Assembly (NCBI GenBank): GCA_016705685.1
Contig: JADJLB010000002.1
Location: 549,690-613,689, forward strand
Reading direction: 5' to 3'
Source: Propionivibrio sp.
Lineage (GTDB): Bacteria > Pseudomonadota > Gammaproteobacteria > Burkholderiales > Rhodocyclaceae
DNA: 64,000 nucleotides
Shown here: piece after piece, positions 10,307-18,667 of the stretch
Layout of the letters: every line of letters starts with the position of its first letter
Position numbering within the stretch: the first letter of the stretch is position 1
The notes under the pieces: generated by a model
Database searches by the model: none
Told to the model about the DNA's origin: nothing
Seen by the model: the letters and a program-made list of their open reading frames with translations, nothing else
Program-made: the position numbers and the translations under genes

Positions 10307-11236
10307 CTATGCGCCGATCATGCGCTTGTAGAGCGCCGATATTTCGCCAACGATGCCGCGGCGGAAGAGCAGCACGCAGATGACGAATATTGATCCCAGA
10401 ATGACGGTCACCAGCGAACCGACCTTGTCGGCGAGCTCGTTCTGCAAACTGACGATCACCGTCGATCCGACCACCGGGCCAAACACCGTGCCCATGCCGC
10501 CGAGGATGGTCATCAAGACCACTTCGCCGGAGCTGTGCCAGTGGGCGTCGGTCAGCGTGGCGAATTTGAAGACGAGCGTCTTGGTGGCGCCGGCCAGTCC
10601 GGCCAGTCCGGCGGAGAGAACGAAGGCGAGCAGCTTGTATTTGGCCACGTCATAGCCGAGCGAGATCGCCCGTGGCTCGTTTTCGCGGATGGCCTTGAGA
10701 ATCTGGCCGAAAGGCGAATGGATGGTGCGGTGAATCAGGCAGAAGCCGAAGACGAATACCGCCAGCACGAAATAGTAGAGATTGATGTCCTTGGAAAGGC
10801 TGATCAGTCCCAGCAAGGTTCCGCGCGGCACGCCCTGGAGGCCGTCTTCGCCGCCCGTGAAGGGCGCCTGCAGGAAGACGAAATAGACCATCTGCGCCAG
10901 CGCCAGCGTGACCATCGCAAAGTAGATGCCGGTGCGGCGTATCGCCAGGCTGCCAAAGGCCCAGCCCAGCAGGGCGGACGCGGCGGTGCCGACGAGGATG
11001 CCCAGTTCGGGCGGGAACCCCCAGCCCTTGATGGCAAAGCCGGCGACGTAGGCGCCCGTGCCGAAGAAAGCGGCATGGCCGAAGGAGAGCAATCCGGTAT
11101 AGCCGAGCAGCAGGTTGAAGGCACAGGCGAACAGGGCAAAACACAGCACCTTCATGACCAGTACCGGGTAGATAAAGAAGGGCGCAAGCAGACCCAAGGC
11201 CAGCAGCGCGATGTACGCGATCGCCTGTCTGCTCAT
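10307..11236 (-). CDS. livM: Branched-chain amino acid-type ABC transporter permease LivM
   Basis: The protein has 309 residues, many hydrophobic helices and the LivM signatures NLLLGYTGLLSFGHAAFF and GGMGTVFGPVVGS. The start is ATG at 11236, giving an ATGA overlap with the end of livH. The same frame stays open well into livH but that extension is not coding. With LivH it forms the membrane pore of a HAAT-family importer. It is the last gene of the minus-strand operon. Confidence 0.93.
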   Translation of the reverse strand: MSRQAIAYIALLALGLLAPFFIYPVLVMKVLCFALFACAFNLLLGYTGLLSFGHAAFFGTGAYVAGFAIKGWGFPPELGILVGTAASALLGWAFGSLAIRRTGIYFAMVTLALAQMVYFVFLQAPFTGGEDGLQGVPRGTLLGLISLSKDINLYYFVLAVFVFGFCLIHRTIHSPFGQILKAIRENEPRAISLGYDVAKYKLLAFVLSAGLAGLAGATKTLVFKFATLTDAHWHSSGEVVLMTILGGMGTVFGPVVGSTVIVSLQNELADKVGSLVTVILGSIFVICVLLFRRGIVGEISALYKRMIGA

Positions 11237-12120
11237 TTTTCTTTTCCGAACAATCCGGCTGGCCGCACCATCAGGACGATCGCCATGATGACGAATACCA
11301 CGGTAGCGGAAGCCGCCGGGTAAAGCAGATTGGTGAGCCCTTCGACCACGCCGAGGCCGAGGCCGGTGAGAATCGAGCCGAGGATCGAACCCATGCCGCC
11401 GATGACCACGACGGCAAAAACGATGATGATCAGATGCGAGCCCATCAGCGGGCTGACCTGGATCGCCGGAGCCGCCAGCACGCCGGCGAAGCCGGCCAGC
11501 GCCGCGCCGAAACCGTAGGTCAGCATGACCATCAGCGGCACGTTGATGCCGAAGGCCTGGGTCAGCTTGGGATTTTCGGTGGCGGCACGCAGGTAGGCGC
11601 CGAGGCGCGTCTTCTCGATGCCGTACCAGGTCCCGAAGCACACCAGCAAGGAGGCAAAAATCACCCAGCCGCGATAGTAGGGCAGGAACATGAAGCCGAG
11701 GTTGAAGCCGCCGGTAAGTTCGGCGGGAATCTGGTACGGTTGTCCCGAAACGCCGTAACCGTTGATGAACAATCCCTCGATGACCAGCGCCAATCCGAAG
11801 GTCAGCAGCAGTCCGTAAAGATGGTCGAGCTTGTAGAGCCAGCGCAGCATGCTGCGCTCGATCAGTACGCCGAACAGGCCGACCGCCAGGGGCACCAGAA
11901 TCAGCGACGGCCAGTAGCCGATCCCCAGGTATTCGAGGCCCATCCACGCCAGGAAGGCGCCCATCATGTACAGGGCGCCGTGGGCGAAGTTGATGATGTT
12001 CAGCATGCCGAAGATCACCGCCAGACCCAGGCTGAGCGTGGCGTAGAACGAGCCGTTGACCAGGCCGAGCATCAACTGGCCCATCAGCGCCTGGATCGGA
12101 ATGTCAAAGAGTGCGGTCAT
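11233..12120 (-). CDS. livH: Branched-chain amino acid-type ABC transporter permease LivH
   Basis: The protein has 295 residues with about eight hydrophobic segments and the LivH signatures LVNGSFYATLSLGLAVIFG and MLNIINFAHGALYM. It overlaps livM by 4 bp (ATGA), indicating translational coupling. It is separated from livK by 94 bp that hold a long stem-loop, which may reduce expression of the permease genes relative to the binding protein. Confidence 0.93.
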   Translation of the reverse strand: MTALFDIPIQALMGQLMLGLVNGSFYATLSLGLAVIFGMLNIINFAHGALYMMGAFLAWMGLEYLGIGYWPSLILVPLAVGLFGVLIERSMLRWLYKLDHLYGLLLTFGLALVIEGLFINGYGVSGQPYQIPAELTGGFNLGFMFLPYYRGWVIFASLLVCFGTWYGIEKTRLGAYLRAATENPKLTQAFGINVPLMVMLTYGFGAALAGFAGVLAAPAIQVSPLMGSHLIIIVFAVVVIGGMGSILGSILTGLGLGVVEGLTNLLYPAASATVVFVIMAIVLMVRPAGLFGKEK

Positions 12121-12141
12121 GAGATAGCGTCACAGCGAATT

Positions 12142-12206
12142 GGCGGCACGGCACGCAAGGTGCCCAAGGGACTCTCGGCACTCAACGTACCACTCGCCGT
12201 GCCGCC
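12142..12206 (-). terminator. Stem-loop between livK and livH
   Basis: GGCGGCACGGC at 12142-12152 pairs perfectly with GCCGTGCCGCC at 12196-12206 (11 bp, 43-nt loop). There is no U-tract, so it is more likely a processing/stabilising or attenuating hairpin after the binding-protein gene than a full terminator. Confidence 0.5.
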
Positions 12207-12214
12207 GAAGCGGG

Positions 12215-13447
12215 TTATTTTTTCACCAGCGGGCATTGTGACGCCGACAGCGGTTGAAACGCGTCTTCGCCAGAAACAACGGCCTTGATGTCGTAATAAT
12301 CCCAGGGGTATTTCGACTCGGACGGCTTCTTCACCTGCATCAGATACATGTCGTGGATCATGCGGCCATTCTCGCGGATCTTGCCGTTCTTGGCGAAGAA
12401 GTCATTGATCGGGGTTGACTTCATCTTGGCCATGACTGCGCCTGCTTCATCCGTTCCGGCGGCTACGACGGCCTTCAGATAGGTGGTGACCGCTGAGTAA
12501 TCTCCCGCCTGCACCATGGTCGGATTGCGCTTGGTCTTGTCGAAAAAGCGCTTGCTGAACTTGCGCGTTTCGTCGTCCTTGTCCCAGTAGAAGCCTGATG
12601 TCAATAGCATTCCCTGGGTGGTTTGCAGGCCGAGGGCGTGAATGTCCGTGATGAACATCAGGAGTCCGGCGAGTTGCTGATTCTTGGTGATGCCGAATTC
12701 GCTGGCCGCCTTGATCGAATTGATGGTGTCGCCGCCGGCGTTGGCCAGGCCGATGATCTTGGCCTTCGATGCCTGCGCCTGTAGCAGGTACGACGAGAAG
12801 TCCGAGGCGTTGAGCGGGTGCCGCACCGTGCCCAGCACTTTGCCGCCGTTGGCCTTGACCACGTCCGAGGTATCCTTTTCCAGCGAGTGGCCGAAGGCAT
12901 AATCGGCGGTGAGGAAGAACCAGGAGTCGCCGCCGTTCTTGACGATGGCCTTGCCGGCCACGTTGGCCAGTGCATAGGTGTCATAGGCGTAATGCACCGT
13001 ATTCGGCGTGCAGTCCTGGTCGGTCAGCCGCGTCGAACCGGAGCCGACGAATATGGCGATGCGCTTCTTCTCCTGCGTCACCTTGCCAACAGCCAGCGAA
13101 ACGCCCGAGTTGAGCAAGTCGGTGACCATGTCCACGCCCTGGGTGTCGTACCATTCGCGCACCTTGTTTGAGCCGACGTCGGCCTTGTTCTGATGGTCGG
13201 CATAGACCATCTCGATCGCGAACTTCGGCTTGTATTGCGCCTTGAAGTCGTCGATGGCCATCTGCACTGCGGTGACCGCGCCCTGGCCGCCGAGGTCGGA
13301 GTACACGCCGGACATGTCGGTGAGGACGCCGATCTTGATCATGTTGTCCGAAAGTTTCATGGCGGCGGGTTTGGATTGTGCCCAGGCGGTGGTGGCGGCC
13401 GGGATCAGCAGTGCCGCTAGCGCGACGTTAAGCAATTTGCATTTCAT
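12215..13447 (-). CDS. livK: ABC transporter substrate-binding protein (LivK type)
   Basis: The protein has 410 residues. A signal peptide (about residues 1-23, ending AWA) precedes a periplasmic-binding-protein type 1 domain beginning IKIGVLTDMSGVYSDLGG, typical of LivK/amide-binding proteins. An AGGAGAC ribosome binding site precedes the ATG. It lies between the ATPase and permease genes of the same operon. Family members bind branched-chain amino acids, but also urea, amides, benzoate-like or other acids; the ligand cannot be read from sequence. Confidence 0.92.
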   Translation of the reverse strand: MKCKLLNVALAALLIPAATTAWAQSKPAAMKLSDNMIKIGVLTDMSGVYSDLGGQGAVTAVQMAIDDFKAQYKPKFAIEMVYADHQNKADVGSNKVREWYDTQGVDMVTDLLNSGVSLAVGKVTQEKKRIAIFVGSGSTRLTDQDCTPNTVHYAYDTYALANVAGKAIVKNGGDSWFFLTADYAFGHSLEKDTSDVVKANGGKVLGTVRHPLNASDFSSYLLQAQASKAKIIGLANAGGDTINSIKAASEFGITKNQQLAGLLMFITDIHALGLQTTQGMLLTSGFYWDKDDETRKFSKRFFDKTKRNPTMVQAGDYSAVTTYLKAVVAAGTDEAGAVMAKMKSTPINDFFAKNGKIRENGRMIHDMYLMQVKKPSESKYPWDYYDIKAVVSGEDAFQPLSASQCPLVKK

Positions 13448-13504
13448 GGTGTTGTCTCCTGTGGTTATAGTGCGCCGGAATGAGGATCCGACAGGTAAAA
13501 CGCC

Positions 13505-14215
13505 TTAAACGCCAAGATATTCCTGCAATAAGTCCTGCTTGGTTTCAATTTCGTTTTGCGCAATTTCGGCGGCGATCTGGCCGTGTTCGACAATGTACAT
13601 GCGATCCGCCAGCGGCGCCGCAAAACGGAAATTCTGCTCGACCAGGATGATCGTAAACCCCTTGCTTTTGAGATCGCCGATGACCTCGCCGAGCTGCTGC
13701 ACGATCACCGGTGCCAGTCCCTCGGAGATTTCGTCGAGCAGCAGCAATTGTGCACCGCTGCGCAGGATGCGCGCCATCGCCAGCATTTGCTGTTCTCCGC
13801 CGGACAGGCGCGTGCCCTGGCTGTGACGGCGTTCGGCAAGGTTCGGAAACATGGCGTAGATCTCTTCCAGCGACATGCCCCCGCTGCCAACCACCGGCGG
13901 CAACAAGAGGTTTTCCTCGCAGCTCAGGCTGGAATAGATGCCGCGTTCCTCCGGGCAATAGCCCACGCCGAGCCGGGCGATGCGGTGCGTCGCCATGGCG
14001 ATGGTTTCGTGACCATTGAGCATGATCGACCCCGATCTCTTCCCCGTCAGGCCAAGAATGGCGCGCAGCGTGGTGGTTCGTCCGGCGCCGTTCCGGCCGA
14101 GCAGCGAGACGCACTCGCCGCGGTTCACCCGTAGATCCATGCCATGCAGGATATGCGATTCGCCATAGAAGGCATGCAGATCCCGAATGCGCAGATATTC
14201 AACGGGAGCGGTCAT
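13505..14215 (-). CDS. livF: ABC transporter ATP-binding protein LivF with an Arg in the Walker A
   Basis: The protein has 236 residues. The ABC signature LSGGEQQ and Walker B LLLLDEISEGLAP are intact, and the overall sequence matches LivF. The P-loop reads GRNGAGRTTT: the normally invariant lysine is arginine, encoded by CGA (plus-strand 14078-14080), which is not a single-base change from a lysine codon. The partner LivG has a normal P-loop, so the pair may hydrolyse ATP asymmetrically. It overlaps livG by 4 bp. Confidence 0.9.
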   Translation of the reverse strand: MTAPVEYLRIRDLHAFYGESHILHGMDLRVNRGECVSLLGRNGAGRTTTLRAILGLTGKRSGSIMLNGHETIAMATHRIARLGVGYCPEERGIYSSLSCEENLLLPPVVGSGGMSLEEIYAMFPNLAERRHSQGTRLSGGEQQMLAMARILRSGAQLLLLDEISEGLAPVIVQQLGEVIGDLKSKGFTIILVEQNFRFAAPLADRMYIVEHGQIAAEIAQNEIETKQDLLQEYLGV

Positions 14216-14988
14216 GCGTGGTTTCCCGAGGGCTCGCGGTCGGCGGTGCCCATGTAGGCCTCGATCACTTGCGGGTTCCTGGCCACTTCGGCGTAGGGCC
14301 CCTCGGCCAGCACGGCACCGCGCGCCAGTACGGTGATGGTGTCCGAGATGCCGGCCACAACCTTCATATTGTGTTCGACCATGAGGATGGTGCGCTCCGC
14401 CGAGACTTTCTTGATCAGCTGCATCACGCGGTCGACATCTTCATGACCCATGCCCTGGGTCGGTTCGTCGAGCAGGATCAGTTCGGGCTCCAGGGCCAGC
14501 GTTGTCGCAATCTCCAATGCGCGCTTCTGGCCATAGGGCAATTCGACGGCAACCATGCGGAGGTGCGCTTCAAGTCCCACTTCGGCCAGAAGTTCGACGG
14601 CGCGACCGTCGAGGCGGGACAGCGTCTTGTCCGAGCGCCAGAAATGGAACGACGCGCCGAGCTTCCGCTGCAAGGCGATGCGGACGTTCTCGAGCACGGT
14701 CAGATGGGGGAAGACCGCCGAAATCTGGAAGGAACGGACGATTCCGCGCCGGGCAATCTTCGCCGGCTGGTCGCCTGTAATGTCAATGTTGTTGAATCGG
14801 ATGGCGCCGCGGGTAGGTTGAAGAAACTTGGTGAGCAGGTTGAAGCAGGTGGTCTTGCCGGCGCCATTCGGGCCGATCATCGCGTGTATATGCCCACGCC
14901 TGACTTTCAGACTGACGTTGTCGACGGCGACAAAGCCCTTGAACTCCTTGACCAGATTGTCCGTTTCTAGAATGTATTCGCTCATCAT
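14212..14988 (-). CDS. livG: ABC transporter ATP-binding protein LivG
   Basis: The protein has 258 residues with a standard Walker A (GPNGAGKTT), a LivG-type signature region LPYGQKRALEIA and Walker B LILLDEPTQGM, plus the C-terminal extension of the LivG family (EAYMGT). It is the first gene of the operon livG-livF-livK-livH-livM. Start is ATG at 14988 (or the next Met). An 89-bp module with a promoter begins 18 bp upstream. Confidence 0.93.
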   Translation of the reverse strand: MMSEYILETDNLVKEFKGFVAVDNVSLKVRRGHIHAMIGPNGAGKTTCFNLLTKFLQPTRGAIRFNNIDITGDQPAKIARRGIVRSFQISAVFPHLTVLENVRIALQRKLGASFHFWRSDKTLSRLDGRAVELLAEVGLEAHLRMVAVELPYGQKRALEIATTLALEPELILLDEPTQGMGHEDVDRVMQLIKKVSAERTILMVEHNMKVVAGISDTITVLARGAVLAEGPYAEVARNPQVIEAYMGTADREPSGNHA

Positions 14989-15005
14989 CCCGGATTATGC
15001 CTAGA

Positions 15006-15094
15006 GTCTACCGACGCCGCAGCGCCCAGCGTGTGGGCACACCGAACAGAAAGTTCGTCGGGCGATTATCGGGCAGCTGTTCTTTTTAGGCAAG
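15006..15094 (-). repeat. 89-bp repeated promoter/leader module, copy A (upstream of livG)
   Basis: This stretch matches 17369-17457 without gaps, with 11 mismatches by my count. Read on the minus strand, each copy has a sigma70-like promoter followed by a short hairpin GCCCA-gcgtg-TGGGC (plus-strand 15024-15038). Both copies directly precede minus-strand operons. Confidence 0.75.
15065..15093 (-). promoter_or_regulatory. Probable sigma70 promoter of the liv operon
   Basis: Minus strand: -35 TTGCCT, 17-bp spacer, -10 GATAAT. The spacing and both hexamers (with one change, GACAAT) are kept in copy B of the module, which supports function. Confidence 0.55.
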
Positions 15095-15183
15095 CAGAGC
15101 TAATTGATAGAGTAAGAAAAAATGCGAGATGGATATCCCGGGTCTTCTGGTTTGCGGTGACAACGAACCCATTGCCCGTTTCC

Positions 15184-16149
15184 TTAAATCTCGGTGGCTC
15201 CGGCGGGTGCCGCAACAAGGTCGGAGAAATAGCGGATGGTTTTTTCCAAACCAGCCTGCAAGGATGTGCTGGCTTGCCAGCCAAGTGCCGACCTCGCCAG
15301 ACCCAGATCGGGTTGTCGTTGCTGCGGATCGTCGGTGGGCAAGGGCTCAAAGATGATTTTGGATCTGGCACCGGTCAGGCGGATTACCTCCTGAGCCAGG
15401 GCGATCATGCTGTACTCATCTGAATTGCCAATGTTGACGGGCCCGGTAAAGTCGTCCGGGCCGTTCATCATCCTTACCATGGCTTCGATCAGATCGTCGA
15501 CATAACAGAATGAACGTGTCTGGCTGCCATCACCGTAGATCGTGATGGGTTGTCCGGTCAGAGCCTGGACAATGAAGTTGCTCACCACCCGGCCGTCGTT
15601 GGGGTGCATGCGCGGACCATACGTGTTGAAGATACGGACGACCTTGATGCGCAGCCGGTGTTGGCGGTAATAATCGAAGAACAGCGTTTCGGCGCAGCGT
15701 TTGCCTTCATCGTAGCAGCTGCGCGGGCCGATCGGATTGACTTTGCCCCAGTAACTTTCCGGTTGGGGATGGACATCGGGATCGCCGTAGACCTCGCTGG
15801 TCGATGCCTGGAGAATCTTGGCCTGGAGGCGTTTGGCCAGCCCCAGCATGTTGATGGCGCCATGGACGCTGGTCTTGGTGGTCTGTACCGGATCGTGCTG
15901 GTAGTGCACGGGCGACGCCGGACAGGCCAGGTTGTAAATGTGGTCTACCTCGACATACAGCGGAAAGGTCACGTCATGGCGCATTACTTCGAAGCGTGGC
16001 TGTCCGAGCAGGTGATTGATGTTGGCTCGCCGGCCAGTGAAGAAGTTGTCGACGCACAGCACTTCCTGGCCATCGGCCAGCAGGCGTTCGCAAAGATGCG
16101 AGCCGAGGAATCCAGCTCCCCCGGTGACCAATGACCTAATTGTATCCAT
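15184..16149 (-). CDS. NAD-dependent epimerase/dehydratase, UDP-glucuronate decarboxylase type
   Basis: The protein has 321 residues of the extended SDR fold. The Rossmann motif is [11 protein letters not shown], the SDR catalytic set includes STSEVYGDP and YDEGKR (Y-x3-K), and [16 protein letters not shown] is typical of UDP-xylose synthase (UXS) enzymes. The likely reaction is UDP-glucuronate to UDP-xylose, although a dTDP-glucose dehydratase-like role is not excluded. It follows the glycosyltransferase gene by 21 bp, so the two probably serve one polysaccharide or glycolipid pathway. Confidence 0.85.
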   Translation of the reverse strand: MDTIRSLVTGGAGFLGSHLCERLLADGQEVLCVDNFFTGRRANINHLLGQPRFEVMRHDVTFPLYVEVDHIYNLACPASPVHYQHDPVQTTKTSVHGAINMLGLAKRLQAKILQASTSEVYGDPDVHPQPESYWGKVNPIGPRSCYDEGKRCAETLFFDYYRQHRLRIKVVRIFNTYGPRMHPNDGRVVSNFIVQALTGQPITIYGDGSQTRSFCYVDDLIEAMVRMMNGPDDFTGPVNIGNSDEYSMIALAQEVIRLTGARSKIIFEPLPTDDPQQRQPDLGLARSALGWQASTSLQAGLEKTIRYFSDLVAAPAGATEI

Positions 16150-16170
16150 GGAATGTAACCTCGATTCGGG

Positions 16171-17313
16171 TCAGGGGCGGAACCGGTCAGCGATCTGCTG
16201 GACCAGGGTGTCCCAGTCGTGGAGAGCCGCCTGATGCTGGCGGTTGGTAATAGCGGAAGACGCGTTGGCTTCCACCGAGAGGGCATCTTCAAGGGCCAGC
16301 TCCCACTCCTGAAAATTTCCGGCAATCCTGACCACATGTTCCAGCCCCAGCACCGAATCGATGGGCGAACATACGACTGGCCGGCCTGTAGCCAGGTACT
16401 CGTTGAGTTTGAGTGGATAGATGAAATGGGTGTAATCGCAGACCTCGTAGCACATCAAGCAGACATCCATGGCCTGCATGTAGGCCGGAAGATCGGCCAA
16501 CTGGCGATTCCCCGTAAGGTACACGTTGGGCAACGCTGCCAGCTGGCTGAGCAGCTCGGCCTTGTCGCCGAGGTGTCCCTGCGGGCCAACCAGCACAAAT
16601 GACCATTCGGGCCTTTGGCGCGCAAGTTGAAGCATCAAATCCAGGTCGAGTTGCGACTTGACCACGCCCACATAACCCATACGTGGCCGGGGAATATGGG
16701 CCATGTCAGCCGGTTCTGGCGCGGGTGATGCGTAGGCCGCGTAGTCGACGCCATTCGGTATATGCATGGTGCAGGGATTGGCACTCCCCTTCTTTTCCAG
16801 CAATTTGCGCGAATGGATGATGACCTGGTCAACGCGGCCGATCAACGCCATTTCGCGCGGGTCGTTGGGCAGATCATTGACCGAGAAACGGTATTCGTCG
16901 TCAATGTGGTAGCACGTGAAATCGGCTTTGATGGCATCAAGTGCCCAGTCGAACTCAGGCCGCCACAGGTAGAGCACGATATGTGTGCAACCGCGTCGCT
17001 TGAGCATGCGGCATGCGCTTATGACACGCTGTTTCCTCACCCAGTTGGCCAGTGCCTCAGGGCGATAGAATTCCGGTAACCAGCGACCGGGGTCATAAAG
17101 GGTCAGGCCGAATTCCTCGGGGGGCGTGGACTGGATGTCCGCCTCTGGCGTCGCGCCTGGCAGCCAATATTCACGCCAGCCGGCGGCAGGTTCGATCCAG
17201 ATTACGTCGAAGTGGCGGGCCAAGCGGCCAACGACATGATGGCGAGGCATCCAGATGCCACGCCATCGATCCGGAACCAGGGCGATTACGCCGACTTTTG
17301 CATTAACTGACAT
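16171..17313 (-). CDS. GT-B type glycosyltransferase
   Basis: The protein has 380 residues. The start is placed at ATG 17313 (MSVNAKVGV), because the longer frame runs into the repeated leader module. The C-terminal half has the nucleotide-sugar binding pattern of group 1 transferases: RMGYVGVVKSQLDLDLM, FVLVGP and YPLKLNEYLATGRPVV, where the Glu contacts the donor. No membrane helix is visible, so it probably acts at the cytoplasmic face. Donor and acceptor are unknown; the adjacent UXS-type gene suggests UDP-xylose or a related sugar. Confidence 0.82.
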   Translation of the reverse strand: MSVNAKVGVIALVPDRWRGIWMPRHHVVGRLARHFDVIWIEPAAGWREYWLPGATPEADIQSTPPEEFGLTLYDPGRWLPEFYRPEALANWVRKQRVISACRMLKRRGCTHIVLYLWRPEFDWALDAIKADFTCYHIDDEYRFSVNDLPNDPREMALIGRVDQVIIHSRKLLEKKGSANPCTMHIPNGVDYAAYASPAPEPADMAHIPRPRMGYVGVVKSQLDLDLMLQLARQRPEWSFVLVGPQGHLGDKAELLSQLAALPNVYLTGNRQLADLPAYMQAMDVCLMCYEVCDYTHFIYPLKLNEYLATGRPVVCSPIDSVLGLEHVVRIAGNFQEWELALEDALSVEANASSAITNRQHQAALHDWDTLVQQIADRFRP

Positions 17314-17368
17314 TGGAGAAGGAAAACGGCGATATGTCGAGCAAGTTGGCGGGGCGGCGTTCCTGATT

Positions 17369-17457
17369 GTCTGCCGACGCCGTAGCGCCCAGCGTGTGGG
17401 CACGCCGAACAGAAAGCCCGTATGGCGATTGTCGGGCAGGGGTTCTTATTAGGCAAG
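17369..17457 (-). repeat. 89-bp repeated promoter/leader module, copy B (upstream of the glycosyltransferase)
   Basis: Ungapped match to 15006-15094. It keeps the promoter spacing and the hairpin GCCCA-gcgtg-TGGGC (17387-17401). It lies 55 bp before the glycosyltransferase start. Confidence 0.75.
17428..17456 (-). promoter_or_regulatory. Probable sigma70 promoter of the glycosyltransferase-epimerase operon
   Basis: Minus strand: -35 TTGCCT, 17-bp spacer, -10 GACAAT, in the same place as in copy A of the module. Confidence 0.5.
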
Positions 17458-17553
17458 AAGGGATAAGCGAAAATGCAAGCCGGTGAACGACAGGGAAATA
17501 AGGGGAGGGTTCCGTCAAGGCAGTGTAGCCGAATTCTTCAGCGCCTGAGTGCG

Positions 17554-18327
17554 TCAAATATTCCGACGCTGCTGGATCAGATCGTGTGCAAGCTGGATCT
17601 CCCTGGCTTTCTCGCTGGCCAAGGCGATCATATCTTCCGGCAGGCCTTGCCCGATCAACTTGTCCGGATGGTACTGGCTGATCAGTTTGCGATAGGCGCG
17701 CTTGATTTCCTGGTCCGTGTTGTCTTTGGTCACCCCCAGCGCTTTATACGCATCGTCCAGTGCCGCGTCAGTACCGGACGGCCCCGCGGCGAAATGGGCC
17801 TGATTCAGCACCATGTCCATCAGTTGTTTGTACGTGGCCGGGTCAAAGCCAAGACGGCGGGCAATATCGGCGAGCAGCGCCTCTTCCGACGGATGAACAT
17901 GGCCATCCGCCGTCGCCATCACGATCAGATAAACCAGCAGCACCTGCTTCAGATGCCGGGTATGGCCACAGACCGAGATGAATTTGTTGTACGTCGATTC
18001 GAGTGTGAACGCTGGATCGGCACCGCGTTTGAACAACGCAATGGCCCGAGCGCGATGTTCGGGGGTCATGCCCAGTTTCTGCATCAACAGCTCGACATGG
18101 GCGATCTCATCTTGCGATACCCGACCATCGGCCTGGGCCAGTTTGCCCATTGAGAGAAACATCGTCTCAAGGAAGACGCTTTGACGTTGCGCATTTTGCA
18201 GCGGGTTCATCCCGCCGGGACCCAACGCGCGAAGGCGGTCGATCATTGAGCCGATCAACAGGCCGAGGAGCGCGCCGAAGAATCCGAAAAAGTAGAATCC
18301 CGCGATGAAACCGATGAACTTGAACAA
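17554..18327 (-). CDS. djlA: DjlA-like co-chaperone (TerB plus DnaJ domain)
   Basis: The protein has 257 residues: an N-terminal glycine-rich membrane segment (about residues 3-27), a TerB-like helical domain (about 50-175) and a C-terminal J domain (about 190-257) with the essential HPD in YHPDKL. This is the DjlA architecture, a membrane-anchored DnaJ co-chaperone that stimulates DnaK. The gene appears complete and lies downstream of the damaged region that starts at about 18.5 kb. Confidence 0.9.
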   Translation of the reverse strand: MFKFIGFIAGFYFFGFFGALLGLLIGSMIDRLRALGPGGMNPLQNAQRQSVFLETMFLSMGKLAQADGRVSQDEIAHVELLMQKLGMTPEHRARAIALFKRGADPAFTLESTYNKFISVCGHTRHLKQVLLVYLIVMATADGHVHPSEEALLADIARRLGFDPATYKQLMDMVLNQAHFAAGPSGTDAALDDAYKALGVTKDNTDQEIKRAYRKLISQYHPDKLIGQGLPEDMIALASEKAREIQLAHDLIQQRRNI

Positions 18328-18500
18328 GGCAGCTCCAGACTGTGTTTGGGGTCGGAAAAGTGTGGCTCACTGGTCGCGACGAATGTTTTTGGCGCACCTT
18401 CTTCGGGTAGGCATTGGGTACGCCGAGACTTTCCTGTCGCACATCCATGCCGGGCTTGTCGGTGGCGTGTCGCACGAGCCTCGTTGAAGGGCGCGACAAT

Positions 18501-18667
18501 GTGGGGGGTGCGGGGTGGGGTGGGGGGGGGGTGGTGGAGCGCCGGGCGGTTCTGGGGGGCACCACCACCCCGAGGCGGTGGCGGCGCGTCGGCTCAAGAC
18601 CCGGGGGCTTTCGGCCCGGGGGGGGCCCTCCGCGCCGCCGGGGGGGGGGGGGGGGGGGGGGGGGGGG
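18501..18667. other. G-rich low-complexity block 1, probable artefact
   Basis: About 165 bp composed mostly of G, ending in an unbroken run of 28 G (18640-18667). It has no codon structure and joins directly to the interior of a TPR gene. I read it as erroneous sequence at an assembly junction. The 170 bp before it (18328-18500) show no clear gene. Confidence 0.75.

Noticed and set aside
10307-11947. A 546-residue protein read as one frame over livM and part of livH
   Set aside because: Only the part from ATG 11236 resembles LivM; the upstream part is the shadow of livH, which is itself clear.
18346-18666. Long open frame through the G-rich block joined to the TPR gene, beginning near 18346
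   Set aside because: The frame is open only because poly-G has no stop codons; amino-acid content is Gly/Ala/Arg without any domain, so the real N-terminus is missing.
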